Below, piece after piece: positions 9,379-19,075 of a stretch of 33,388 nucleotides of DNA. Position 1 is the stretch's first letter, and each line of letters opens with the position of its first letter. The notes under the pieces are model-generated. The model was not told the DNA's origin. It saw only the letters and a program-made list of their open reading frames with translations, and ran no database searches. Position numbers and translations under genes: made by a program. The stretch comes from Nemertoderma westbladi (lineage: Eukaryota; Xenacoelomorpha; Nemertodermatida; Nemertodermatidae), in the NCBI GenBank assembly GCA_032718475.1, contig JAUCBJ010008721.1, positions 1 to 33,388 of the forward strand, in the 5' to 3' direction.

Positions 9379-10920
9379 GTGAATTCAGAAGAGGCTTCAG
9401 ATGAATGCGTACGTCAGACTTTTCGTACCATCGATGAAACCGCTAGAACCTGTTCTTGTGCTAGAACAGACACAGTCCATTCTGATAAATCTAGATGGGA
9501 GCGCCTGGTGTCGGGGAATGATCCAAAATTAATTTGGACAGCTATAAATTGGAAGGGTTTTTTAGAACAGGATAACACGACAAGCAAAACGATGCCTGAA
9601 GATATGTGCTTCAAGTCACATTTCGAGAACTTGTTGGGGGATAGTCAGCGTTCAGTTAAGCCTGTAGAGTTTGTGGACCTCAGTGATGCCCCATATGTCC
9701 CGTGTCTGGATGACCCGTTCACAGAAAGGGAGTTTGCGGAGACATTGGCAGACATAAAGCCAAACAAGGGATACATCGGGATTGCCCTGGGTCTCTTTTT
9801 GGCCTTACCTGGAAATTGGCTCTTGTTCTTCCTGTCTCTACTGAACTCCGTCTTCCAATTTAATTGGTACCCGAAAAGTTGGCGTTGCAGTAAACTCTTA
9901 GTATTATTTAAGTCAGGATGTCGGATGGCCTGCGGGAACTATCGCGGGATCTCTATAATGTCTACATTAGCCAAGGTGTACGATCTCCTGTTAAATGCGA
10001 GACTAATGCGGTGGTGTAGAATTGACAAGGCACAAGCGGGCGGACAACCCGGCCACGGCTGTATGGAACATATTGTTGCCTTACGCTTGATAATTGATTA
10101 CGCGATGTGTAAAAGACAGAAGCTGTATATAATATTCGTCGACCTCAGCAAGGCTTACGATCGTGTTCCAAGGGACTTGCTATTACAACACCTAAAAGGT
10201 CTCGGTTGTGGCGGCATTATGTTGTGTGCGCTTAGAGCCGCATATACCGGTACCAAACAGATGCTGAAAAGTGCACTAATAATTACTACAGTAGGTGTCC
10301 GTCAGGGGGCGCCAACCTCAGTTACATTATTTTGCATTTATATAGATAGATTGGTTACTATGATATCATCAGCTGTGCGGACTGATGGGTTTTTGGGTGT
10401 TATACATGTTTTATTATTAATGGATGACACGGTTATTTTAGCTTGTTCCCGTGAAAGTGCAATTGCTAAATTAGAGGGTTTGAATTCTTTCTGTAAAATT
10501 TCTGGTATGAGAGTAAACGAAAAGAAAACGAAATTTTTTGTCATTAATGGTAATGCCTACGATAAACAACCATTTTGTAATATTATAGAAAACGTTACGG
10601 TTAGACTTTATGAAAGTTATTTATACTTAGGTGTTTACTTTACTGGCGATGGCCGTGTAAATTCTAGTATATATGTGCAAAAATCGAAGTGGGAGGAAAC
10701 TGCGAATAAGTTTGCTATTTTTTGTTCTGTTAATTCTAGCATGCCCTTTCATATTAAAAGAAAGGTTTTTGATGCAGCGGTGTTATCTGGTTTGTTATAT
10801 GGTTCTGAATCCTGGTTATCTACCAACACTAAAATAATATCTAGGTATTATTATTCTATGGTGAAATCGTTGTTAGGTGTACGGCACGCGTGTCGACACC
10901 AAATGAACTCTGCTTACTAG
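9379..10920 (+). pseudogene. LINE ORF2, reverse transcriptase portion
   Basis: The 513-residue open stretch carries the non-LTR reverse transcriptase. NYRGISIMSTLAKVYD lies at about residue 187, FVDLSKAYDRVP (catalytic D) at about 253, GVRQGAPTS at about 305 and LLMDDTVILA (catalytic DD) at about 348. It then has a thumb-like KRKVFDAAVLSGLLYGSESW. The polymerase box is LMDD, not FADD. The apparent start codon is a GTG inside the ORF and has no meaning. Frame is lost near 10888 within the C-terminal region. All three polymerase aspartates are present. Confidence 0.92.
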
Positions 10921-11526
10921 AAATTGGTTTACCTTATATAGATTATTACATTTGTCGAGCTAGGAAAAGGTTCATTGGTAAAATGTTAAAAAATAATAAC
11001 AGCGATTTACCCTTCCGTAGGATATTTGATATGTGTAAAGAAAATAATACCAGTGGTTACTTAATGCTAAAAGAAGCGATCGATTTTAATGAAAAACTAG
11101 ATCCCCTGATTAACGTAATAAACAGTATAAAAAATAGACCTAATAGTGCGACTAAATTTGAAACATATAAAACTATTATTAATCCAAACTTGAAACCGCA
11201 TCCTCTATATTTTCATACATCGACTTACGTACCGGATTATATTAGGCTTAACTTTACCAGGGTTCGGCTTATGCCCCATTGCTTAATGCTTAGGTGTGGA
11301 GACTGGTCGTTGGTCACGCATACCCAGGGAGCAGCGGGTCTGCCCGTGTGACGGTCTGTCTGTACAGACTGAGTCACATGTATTGCTTGACTGTCCCACC
11401 TCACAGCACCTTCGCAACAACGAGGCAAATTCTGGTCTAATGTTTTCTTTGTTAAGCGATTTGTTTGACCCTAGTAAGGTAATGTATTTTCGATTGTGTA
11501 AGTTAAGTATATTAGTGTTGTTCTAG
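10890..11526 (+). pseudogene. LINE ORF2, C-terminal region with zinc-binding motif
   Basis: The frame starting near 10890 (STPNELCLLEIGLPYIDYYI) continues the reverse transcriptase C-terminus to RLNFTRVRLMPH. Around 11294 the frame shifts and reads ETGRWSRIPREQRVCPCDG, then SHVLLDCPTSQHLR. This is the CxC...H...C arrangement that ends ORF2 in many LINEs. The final stop is at 11524-11526. The two pieces overlap only because of the shift. Confidence 0.8.
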
Positions 11527-11668
11527 AATTATACAAATAATGATTATTCTCTGGACAATGTCTGAATCATTTATTGAGTTAGATAGTGCTTTGTGCCCGA
11601 TGTTAGATTGTTTTATGATTATATACAATATTGATGTAATGTGGTGTTATATATATTGTTAGATATTG

Positions 11669-11690
11669 TCAATAAATAAATAAATAAAAA
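11669..11690 (+). terminator. LINE 3' tail, (AATA)n with AATAAA signals
   Basis: The run aataaataaataaataaaaa begins at 11671, right after tgtc. It marks the 3' end of the LINE copy. Short tandem tails instead of pure poly(A) are known in several LINE clades. Confidence 0.75.
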
Positions 11691-11801
11691 TAGGGCTACA
11701 TACTATGCAAAATGGATGAGTTCAAATGTATGGGCGTTTCAACTTCCTTATCTAAATATTATTGCGCGTTATGCCTTATCTAAATAATTATACTGCATCA
11801 C

Positions 11802-11896
11802 GGACTAATATATGATACTATATAATGGACTAATATATGATACTATATAATGGACTAATATTTTATACTGTATAATGGACTGATATTTTACATAAT
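11802..11896. repeat. 25-bp tandem repeat, four units
   Basis: Units start with ggactaata at 11802, 11827 and 11852 and with ggactgata at 11877. The first two are identical (ending atactatataat); the third and fourth have drifted. It lies between the LINE tail and the BEL integrase, in AT-rich non-coding DNA. Confidence 0.85.
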
Positions 11897-11942
11897 GTAG
11901 GTACAGCGCCATATACCGTAACAGGATCGTTTTTCTAGCACG

Positions 11943-13274
11943 ATGATAGATGGGTTAATACGTGTTGGAGGGAGATTAACTAATGCTCCATTGTCCTTTG
12001 ACACTAAGTTTCCCATACTCATTAGAAATCTTGAAATACAAATCAAGATGATTGTAGATGTTCACAGTAGGCTTTACCATGCTGGTAGAGAACGAGTTCT
12101 TAGCGAAATTCGAACTCGCTATTATTTCCATAAACCCTGTAGAGCTCTGAACCAAGTTCTTAGGAACTGTATACCCTGTAGGAAAGCATTCAGTAGGCCT
12201 TTAACACAGCGAGAGGCAGAATTACCTAGGGAACGAGTAAGCTCCTATAAACCACCCTTAACTAATACTGTTGTGGATTTATTTGGCCCTATTGAAGTAT
12301 ATCGTGCTGGGACTATAGTCAAGCAATGGTGTGTCATCTTTGTCTGTATGACTTGTAGAGCGATCCATCTAGATATGGTGAACGATCTATCTACCAACAG
12401 CTTCATACTGAGTTTACGCCGACAGATTGCTCGTTTAGGGACTAGCAACACTATGAGATCCGACAAAGGAACGAACTTCATTGGCACCAATACTGAGATC
12501 AAGGCTTACGTGAAAGATTGGAACCAAAGACAGGTGGACGATCAGCTAAGAGTAACAGCATCTAGCTGGACATTCAACACCGCCGACGCCCCTTAGTGGG
12601 GAGAAAGTTGGGAGAGATTAATACAGAGCGTGAAGACCGCATTTCACTTTATAGTGCCGTGCCGCGCGTATCTCACCGACGAACTTTTGCGGACGTTAAT
12701 GTAAGAAATCGCCCCCTTTCTTAACGAGAGACCGCTTATGCCAGTCTCATCGAGTCCCGACTCCCTAGAAGCGCTAACACCCGCGCATTTCCTACTGAAG
12801 AAACCTGTAGCCATGCTCCCGCAATCGGAAATCACGGACGGAGACGAATACTGCCAACAAACTTGGCAACTTATGCAGTTATTATCCCGTCGTTTCGCTG
12901 ACCATTTCGAATAACATTATCTTCCTACGCTACAACTTTGCACAAAGTGGTTTGCGCAGCAAGAAAACGTCAGCGCCGGAGACATGGTCCTTATTGTGGA
13001 ATCAGATCTTCCACGTAAGAGATGGCAGACAGGTCGTATCATCGAGACTCATATATCCGATGATGGTTTAGTGCGATCGGTAGAACTCGTTGTTATGCGA
13101 CGTAACTTTAAGAAACCTGGAATTTTATTCGAAACACAACAACTTAATCGCCCAGTTGGTCGTTTATGTTTACAGGAAAGAGACAGAGAGTTATCCGGAA
13201 ACTATGGAAGGCAAGATACTCTTCCCACAACCACCTCCCTAATCCAACAAACATCCAGGGACTCCCCAACGTAA
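11943..13274 (+). pseudogene. BEL/Pao integrase and C-terminal tail, 5'-truncated
   Basis: The opening GLIRVGGRLTNAPL is the usual lead-in to BEL/Pao integrase. A zinc-binding HHCC set follows (H41, H46, C76, C79), then VVDLFGPI (D112), FVCMTCRAIHLDMV and MRSDKGTNFIG (D174, where SDNG is usual). The third acid is in ESWERLIQ near 12612. Three stops break the frame without any frameshift: TAG 12594-12596, TAA 12702-12704 and TAA 12912-12914. The same frame continues through EALTPAHFLLKKP and VELVVMRR to TAA at 13272-13274. Reverse transcriptase and RNase H are missing upstream; the frame starts abruptly after the 25-bp repeats. This is the relic of an older element, distinct in strand from the BEL element beside it. 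Confidence 0.92.
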
Positions 13275-13448
13275 CAGCGTCTGGAGTGGGTGTGTGACTA
13301 CATTATTTTATATTTGTTATTTTTTTATTATTTTTATATTTATGTATGCATTATTATGTAATTTTATTATTATAATCGTTTTCTTTAATTTTATTTAGTA
13401 GAATAATATTTTAACGATTATTCAGTATATATATAGCAATATATATAT
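13275..13448. other. AT-rich tail after BEL integrase and target site of the next insertion
   Basis: Runs of T and A with no ORF, presumably 3' non-coding sequence of the old BEL element. It ends in tatat (13444-13448), which repeats at 21141-21145 on the other side of the inserted element. A related word, tagcaatatatat, is also found on both sides (about 13434 and 21153). Confidence 0.55.
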
Positions 13449-14042
13449 TGCGACGGGATCCGTGGACCCCGATTTATCCGTGTGGGTTTTCCTATCTACG
13501 CGTCCCCGCCGTGTGTGTGAAAAGGTTCTTTAAGAGTTCCAAAGTTCTTGATTTATATGAAGGTATATGGTAATATGACATAAGCACATTTAATCAGGGT
13601 TAAAGTCAGCAAAGATGTACTGCTAAATAGGTATTACATATAGTGGTGGTAGCGGACGGTGATAGAAGTCGCCGTTCCACCCTAACTGAACTGACTGAGT
13701 AAACTGAGCAAGTAACACAGTTACCGGTAATATATATTGCACCATTGGCTGTAATTACACTACTCAGCTGATGCCTTCCCCCCATTGGCTAATAACTCAC
13801 TTCTCACCCTCTGCCCTGCGGGGGTGTTTCCCCCCCCCCCCCCCCCCCCCGCTGCTGTTACTTTCCTTCTCCCCGGAGGCTTAACCTCTGACCTCCATTG
13901 TGTGAGGCCCTCTGGGGTTTGTCGTCCCCGTTTTATTGGGGTGACACGAGGTTGATATTGGTAATCAACCTCGTGTTCCCAATATTGCTGAATGGCGCTC
14001 TTTCCCACCTTGTGGGGTGTTAGCGGAATTGATTCGCTAACA
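13449..14042 (-). repeat. 3' LTR of the BEL/Pao-like element
   Basis: 594 bp, starting tgcgacggga and ending ttcgctaaca on the plus strand. It contains a C21 run (13830-13850). A perfect hairpin lies at 13944-13976 (acacgaggttgat, 7-base loop, atcaacctcgtgt), and a terminal hairpin (tgttagcg...cgctaaca) at the edge. The 13-bp stem has one mismatch in the other LTR. Confidence 0.93.
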
Positions 14043-14050
14043 CTCCCCCC
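14043..14050 (-). promoter_or_regulatory. Polypurine tract
   Basis: In element sense the sequence is ggggggag immediately before the 3' LTR, the expected primer for second-strand synthesis. It supports the minus-strand orientation. Confidence 0.6.
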
Positions 14051-14079
14051 ATGCTATCTTCCCGGTGAGAAGATAGCAT
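14051..14079. repeat. Perfect hairpin next to the polypurine tract
   Basis: atgctatcttc at 14051-14061 pairs exactly with gaagatagcat at 14069-14079 around a 7-base loop. Its place directly beside the polypurine tract may matter for RNase H processing or RNA folding; that is inference. Confidence 0.8.
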
Positions 14080-15495
14080 CAACTTCTAGTGCGCTTCAAT
14101 TCCGCTGGATGCCGATCTATTATCGGATGTGGGGTGGAGTTATTTTTTTGAAGTCGGCTTTCCAGGCCGCTCCCTATGGGTATGATGTCACTACCCTCTG
14201 GCGCCTCGTGTCGGGCCGATCGTGCGCTTCTTTCACACAACTTTTGTTTCCCCAACACTCTCACCACTCTAACTCCGCTCTCTAACTCAACTCGCTCGTA
14301 CCCTCTCCCCACACCTGAATCGCACTCTTCTATCTCGCCAACAGCTCTTCTCACTATCTCATCTCTACTCTCTGCCACTCCCTAAGGCCCTAATCTCTAA
14401 TGCTACCCCTGTGCTATCATACTATCTAACTCTCTAACTTACTAACTCGAACTATCTCTCTAAGCCTACTAACTCTAACTCTAACTCTGCTAACCACTAA
14501 CTCTACTCTCTGCTAAGTCTACTAACTCTTACCCTACTACTACCTCTAACTCTGCTACCACCTTTATCTACGTGGCGCTTGTGGTGCCCACAACCATTCT
14601 ACTATTACTTCCCTCTACGTGGCGCTTGCGGTGCCCACAACCTCTCTACTACTACTTCTACTCTGCTACTAACACTCTACTTCTACTAACTCTCTCTAAC
14701 TCTTACCAACTCTTCTACTCTTCTAACTACGTGGCGCTTGAGGTGCCCACAACCACTCTACTACTACTTCCATCTATGTGGCGCTTCCGGTGCCCACAAC
14801 CTCTCTACTATCTGGCACCCTATGTGCCCGTCTCTACTACTCTACTACCTCTAACTCTCTAACCCTACTACCTGGCACCCTATGTGCCCTCTCTACTACC
14901 CTACTACCCGGCACCTTATGTGCCCACTCTTCTACTCTACTATCTGGCACCCTATGTGCCCTCTCTACTACTCTACTACCTCTAACTCTCCACCTCCACT
15001 ACTACCTCTATCTACGTGGCGCTTCCGGTGCCCACAACCCCCCTACTACTACTCGTGGCATGACAAAATGCCACACTCCCTTACCCCGCCGCCTTCTAAC
15101 TTACTCTCCTTCTACGTGGTGCTTACAGTGCCCACAACCCCCCTACTACTACTCGTGGCATGACAATATGCCACACTCCCTTACCCGCCGACTTCTAACC
15201 TAACCTACTTCTTCTACGTGGCACTTACAGCGCCCACAACCCCCCTACTACTACTCGTGCATTACAATATGCCACACTCCCTTACCCCGCTGCCTTCTAA
15301 CCTAACCTACTTCTTCTACCTTACTTACTACTAACTATCTGACTACTAACTCCTTACTATCTTCTACTAACTATTTATTATTTAATTATTTATTATTATT
15401 TATTTTTAATTAAATAATTAATTTTCTTGTGGGAAGGGCGTCTCGCCCTCATTCCCACCCCCCTCAGTCCAAAACATTGGACGACTAAACTTCAC
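14080..15495. repeat. Pyrimidine-rich 3' region with arrays of short hairpin repeats
   Basis: There is no polymerase gene here; the plus strand is a CT-rich satellite. A 24-bp motif (ctacgtggcgcttNNggtgcccac) recurs seven times, at 14568, 14615, 14727, 14774, 15012, 15112 and 15214. The last three are part of a unit of about 100 bp. A second motif, ggcaccctatgtgccc, occurs four times between 14813 and 14960. A third, gtggcat-gacaaa-atgccac, occurs at 15055-15074 and 15155-15174, with a decayed copy near 15253. All three are self-complementary. Short ORFs across it are periodic by-products of the repeats. Confidence 0.85.
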
Positions 15496-17910
15496 CTAAC
15501 TAGGGCAATTCTTCCAACAGGCACTCTCCCACTGCTCCCCTTGTAGGTCCTGTAGGATTCGCCGCACTCTCCTCGCCAATTCCAACTCACCAGGAATTGG
15601 TTCTCTCGCTTCTGCCACCCTGAAATCGGGTCTCTCCGCCGCCTTCTTAACTATCTCGACTCCTGGCATCAAAATGCCACCTCCCACCTTGTTGTCTCCC
15701 GGCGGCAGAATGAAAAGAAAGTGAAAGAACAGGCAAAACAGAAGGTACAATAATAGTCCTATCCCTTTCCATCCTGTCTTCCTTCTCGACTTCCCCCTTG
15801 TCGGTATGCCTCTCAACCGGACCGGCGTCTCTTCCGGACACTCCTCTGGACACTCCTCCGGACACTCATCCGGACTATTGTCCCCCTGACACTCCACCGG
15901 ATACTCCTCTGGAGTGTTGTCCTCTGGACATCTCGCCGTCCGCTCCTCTCCATCTCCATACTGATGCTTGTTGGGAAATCCATTCTCCTCCGCCAATTCT
16001 CCTTCTTCTACTTCCCTGTCTGGCTCTACTATCTCCTGTTTCTCCTCTTCTGCGTCCTCTGCGTCTATGGTGCCTGGTAACATGCACCCTGATGTCTCTG
16101 TCACACTGCATGGGATCTTGGTTTTAACTGGGCCGCTAAGCATCCATCCGAACGGCGTGAGGATCGCCATCGGGTCCCGCTGCCTCTCTTCGCCGAAGAC
16201 CGTCTGTGTTCTCTCGTGGGCCGTTGGGCAGTCCATTCCTACTATAATGGACACCTTCCTAACGTCCACCTTTGGTATTGAGATATCGATACCATCCAGG
16301 AATCTATACTGCTCGACCTCAATGTTAGTTTGTCGCCTGGCGTTGATATTTATCAATTCTATGACGTGGATGGGGTCGATCGTCGCCCCATAGTCGCATC
16401 CCGGTGCAATCGCTGCTATCCTGCACCACCCCGTCCTCGTCTCCAGGACCTCATCCTTACTTGAGACGGTAGTTACCGCCATTCTATTCGGCCTCATCTT
16501 TAGCCCTATCTCTTCGGCCACCCAGTTCTCCACCAGCGTGAAGGCTGCTCCATTGTCGACCAGCATTAATGTCGTTACTGATCGACTGCCCTCTCCTGAT
16601 ATCTTCACTGGTACTACCCCGAGTAGTACTTTTCTCTTCTTCTCCTCTTCTGTCGTGCTTGTAGCCATTGTTTGGCCTCCAGTCTCGGACTCTCTAACTG
16701 CTGTTTCTCTACACTCTCCGGATCTGTGTCCTTCTACCACACATCGATGACATAGTCCGTTTGCGTCTGTGTAGGCTATACGATCTTGTTTGGGCAACAC
16801 TTGCCACTGCTTACAACTCCTGGTCTTATGGGTTCCATCCCGATGTAATTGACATTCGAATCCTGGATTATAGCGTTCCCTGTATAGTCCCTCACGTATC
16901 GCGCGTAGGTTTATATGTACTGATTTAGTGTTTTGGTTGTCTGTACTTGGCCTACTGGGCATGTTGGGATTGTGTTTATTTATGGTGTTATTTTCTTTCC
17001 GTGCCTGCCACGGTGTGGCCCTACTCCCAGCTAACTGTGGACTAGCATTTCCCTGTGTGGCCGCGTGTGGTAGCGACTGTCTCACTCTCGAGAATGGGTC
17101 TGTCGGATTATGTTTGGGTTTAGGCCAGTTGTATTCGATCTTTAGTGCCTTCCCCAAACTATCCTCGCTATAGACTGGGTCTGTTATTAGTTCGACTTCG
17201 TAGTTAAGGAAACTTGACATCTTTTCTAGGCCTGGTTCCGCACCCTTCTTCTCCCGTGTGGAGAAGGCGATCTTCCTCCATTTACTCCGCAGCCATATCG
17301 GTAGTGCCTGCACTATCGTGGTGATGTTGTTAGACGCGTTGAGTTCGTATGGTGCGTCTAGCGTCTTTAGCACAATTAACACCTTCTCGACCTTGTTCAC
17401 AAAGGTCTTTATGCTAACGGGATTATCCTGTAGGCCACCCGATGTTATGCCTCTCAGGGTTTGCCAGATGATCTTGGCCGGGTGCCCGTATTCCCTGTCC
17501 AGTGCCTGCCATGCCGTCGTGAAGCCGCCCTCGATGCCCTGGTATTGCCTCACGATGTCGTATGCTGGGCCTCCTGTATATACTTGCAGATATTTTAGGC
17601 ACTCCGCCTGCGTCAAGTTCTTTGTTAGTATTTCATTACTATACATGCGCCGAAACTGTAGGTATTCTTCCAGCCTACTCCCATCGAATTTAAACGGTTC
17701 CACAGGTGGTAACTCGATCCTGGTCTTCAATGCATTGATTAATGTGGCCATTCCCATCGCTTGCGCTTCCAATGGGTTCGATGGATGTTGTATAGATTCT
17801 CCTGTTGAGTGCGGTCCGTTCGTCCTATCTGTTGATTTTTGCGTCGGATATATCATTGGGGGTAACGGCCCCCTCCATATTTCCATGTCGCACGACCTGT
17901 TCTCGTCCAA
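15496..17910 (-). CDS. BEL/Pao-type Gag-protease with novel C-terminus and membrane-like segment
   Basis: This 804-residue frame has no stop. Residues 66-260 match the BEL capsid-type domain (PVEPFKFDGSRLEEYLQF, DUF1759-like). Two zinc clusters follow: C353/H361/C366 and CHRCVVEGHRSGEC (387-400). A retropepsin-like protease (DUF1758-like) shows LMLVDNGAAFTLV (D452, DNG for the usual DSG), IIVGMDCPTAHERT (553-567) and TPFGWMLSGP (585-594). After that, where reverse transcriptase should begin, the protein becomes acidic. It has a Glu/Cys/Pro repeat (DECPEECPEECPEETP, 681-696), then basic residues and a 20-residue hydrophobic stretch (717-737, LLLYLLFCLFFHFLFILPP), and ends 67 residues later. 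The listed first residue is a TTG. The frame is open upstream to the G-tract at 17978-17996, so the true start is further 5'. This is the only long intact retroelement ORF in the window. Confidence 0.87.
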   Translation of the reverse strand: MDENRSCDMEIWRGPLPPMIYPTQKSTDRTNGPHSTGESIQHPSNPLEAQAMGMATLINALKTRIELPPVEPFKFDGSRLEEYLQFRRMYSNEILTKNLTQAECLKYLQVYTGGPAYDIVRQYQGIEGGFTTAWQALDREYGHPAKIIWQTLRGITSGGLQDNPVSIKTFVNKVEKVLIVLKTLDAPYELNASNNITTIVQALPIWLRSKWRKIAFSTREKKGAEPGLEKMSSFLNYEVELITDPVYSEDSLGKALKIEYNWPKPKHNPTDPFSRVRQSLPHAATQGNASPQLAGSRATPWQARKENNTINKHNPNMPSRPSTDNQNTKSVHINLRAIREGLYRERYNPGFECQLHRDGTHKTRSCKQWQVLPKQDRIAYTDANGLCHRCVVEGHRSGECRETAVRESETGGQTMATSTTEEEKKRKVLLGVVPVKISGEGSRSVTTLMLVDNGAAFTLVENWVAEEIGLKMRPNRMAVTTVSSKDEVLETRTGWCRIAAIAPGCDYGATIDPIHVIELININARRQTNIEVEQYRFLDGIDISIPKVDVRKVSIIVGMDCPTAHERTQTVFGEERQRDPMAILTPFGWMLSGPVKTKIPCSVTETSGCMLPGTIDAEDAEEEKQEIVEPDREVEEGELAEENGFPNKHQYGDGEERTARCPEDNTPEEYPVECQGDNSPDECPEECPEECPEETPVRLRGIPTRGKSRRKTGWKGIGLLLYLLFCLFFHFLFILPPGDNKVGGGILMPGVEIVKKAAERPDFRVAEAREPIPGELELARRVRRILQDLQGEQWESACWKNCPS

Positions 17911-17977
17911 GGGGTTTGATGTTCTTGCTCCTATTGGGGTATATTGTTGATATTGTGATGGGGGAATGTCACCCTGT

Positions 17978-18340
17978 CCCCCCCCCCCCCCCCCCCGCCG
18001 GTATGTTTGGTACTGGGGTTGATGTTAATATATTGGGGCCCATGCACCTATCCGCAATAATTTCCCCCTCCCCTGGATATATGTAATGTCCTTGTGTATT
18101 ATAGTCATGCTGCTGTACCGGTACCGATATAGGCCTATTCACTTCTTGCCTACCTACCAGTATGTACTCCGCGACTTCCGGGTTTAATCCCATCGTCCGC
18201 GCTACCCTATCGCCTACTCTATCTCTCCCAGCATAGCCCATAATAGCATGTGCAGTAAGGCCTACAGTATGTCCTGCAGTCTGCATGTGCCCTTCCGAAT
18301 CGAAGTTTATTCTTCTCGAATCTCGAATCTCCCCGCGACT
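17978..18340 (-). pseudogene. Gag segment joined through a poly-glycine G-tract
   Basis: In minus sense a frame running from about 18340 (EIRDSRRINFDSEGHMQT...) through GRDRVGDRVARTMGLNPEVA and VNRPISVPVQQHDYN reaches NILTSTPVPNIPAGGGGGG. This glycine run is encoded by the 19-base G-tract at 17978-17996. The Gag frame resumes on the far side as GGQGDIPPSQYQQYTPIG. The two frames differ by one base across the tract. Upstream, a TAG occurs near 18345. It is probably the N-terminal part of Gag; an alternative is a separate short ORF. Confidence 0.55.
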
Positions 18341-18647
18341 ACCGCACTCTCAATCAGCAGCTATATCCCGTCTTGAAGCTTCTCTCCGATCCCCACTCCT
18401 GTTCTCGACTTCGTATCAGTACGTCCTGTACCCCTCTCTTGGCGTGCGGTGCGTTTCTCCGGGGCGACGGCAATCTCCCGAAGTTCGACCCCACTGACTC
18501 CCTAACTCCATCTCTACTATCGACGGCTCGCTATCCGTCCTCGCTCTCCGGTTGCTCCTAGCAACGACTCTTCTATTATCTTCACTTCGTCTCTCTTCAA
18601 CCTCTCGGTTAAACTATACTATTCTTCTTCTATCTTCGACCTCTCGG

Positions 18648-18979
18648 TTAAACTCTACTAATATTCTTCTCTCTTGTGACTGGGCTCGGCGTCTCGTCGC
18701 TTGCCCACTCTCCTGTCACTTCACTATCTCTTACTACACTTTTGCGTCCCTCTTGTCGGACACTCTCTACCCCCCCTCTCTCGCCACTAATCTTCCGTGG
18801 TGGGGCGCCCGTAGCCCCCCCCCCCCCCACTTGCCACTTCTACCTTCACTATCTCTTATATCTCTTACTACACTTCTACACCCCTCTTGTGGGGCATTCA
18901 CTGCCCCCCCTCTCTCGCCACTAATCTTCTGTGGTGGGGCGCCCGTAGCCCCCCCCCCCCCCCCCCCCACTCGCCACAT
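18648..18979 (-). repeat. Tandem coding-like repeat of about 135 bp with G-tracts
   Basis: Two units around C-runs at 18815-18828 (C14) and 18949-18968 (C20) share cgtggtggggcgcccgtag plus flanks. In minus sense each reads G-rich, then ATGAPPQKISGERGG or ATGAPPRKISGERGG, then QEGxxSVVRD, in frames that differ between units. The protein-level similarity suggests an amplified segment of a Gag-like leader protein. The surrounding 18340-19090 is otherwise CT-rich with no clear ORF. Confidence 0.6.
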
Positions 18980-19075
18980 CTAACTTCACTATCTCTTACT
19001 CCACTTCTACACCCCTCTCTAGTCGACACACTGTCTCTACTACGGCTGGGTCTATTCACCCCCGCCTCCTCCCGC

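Larger units (their letters stand above)
7590..11692 (+). mobile_element. Near full-length LINE (AP-endonuclease type), frameshifted
   Basis: ORF1, an apurinic-type endonuclease, a non-LTR reverse transcriptase and a C-terminal zinc-binding domain occur in the standard order on the plus strand. They are followed by a short AT-rich 3' region and an (AATA)n tail at 11669-11690. No RNase H domain and no second endonuclease are seen. At least five single-base-type frame changes (about 7912, 8267, 9345, 10888 and 11294) break the two ORFs, so the copy is dead. The clade is uncertain. The reverse transcriptase reads like a jockey/CR1-related lineage common in marine invertebrates, in which the usual FADD box is LMDD. 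Confidence 0.9.

Noticed and set aside
14572-15203. Plus-strand frames rich in Leu, Tyr and Pro
   Set aside because: They are periodic translations of CT-rich tandem repeats in the non-coding 3' part of the BEL-like element.
14568-15320. CRISPR-like regular repeats
   Set aside because: Spacing is irregular, the spacers are CT-rich repeats themselves, and the context is an animal retroelement.
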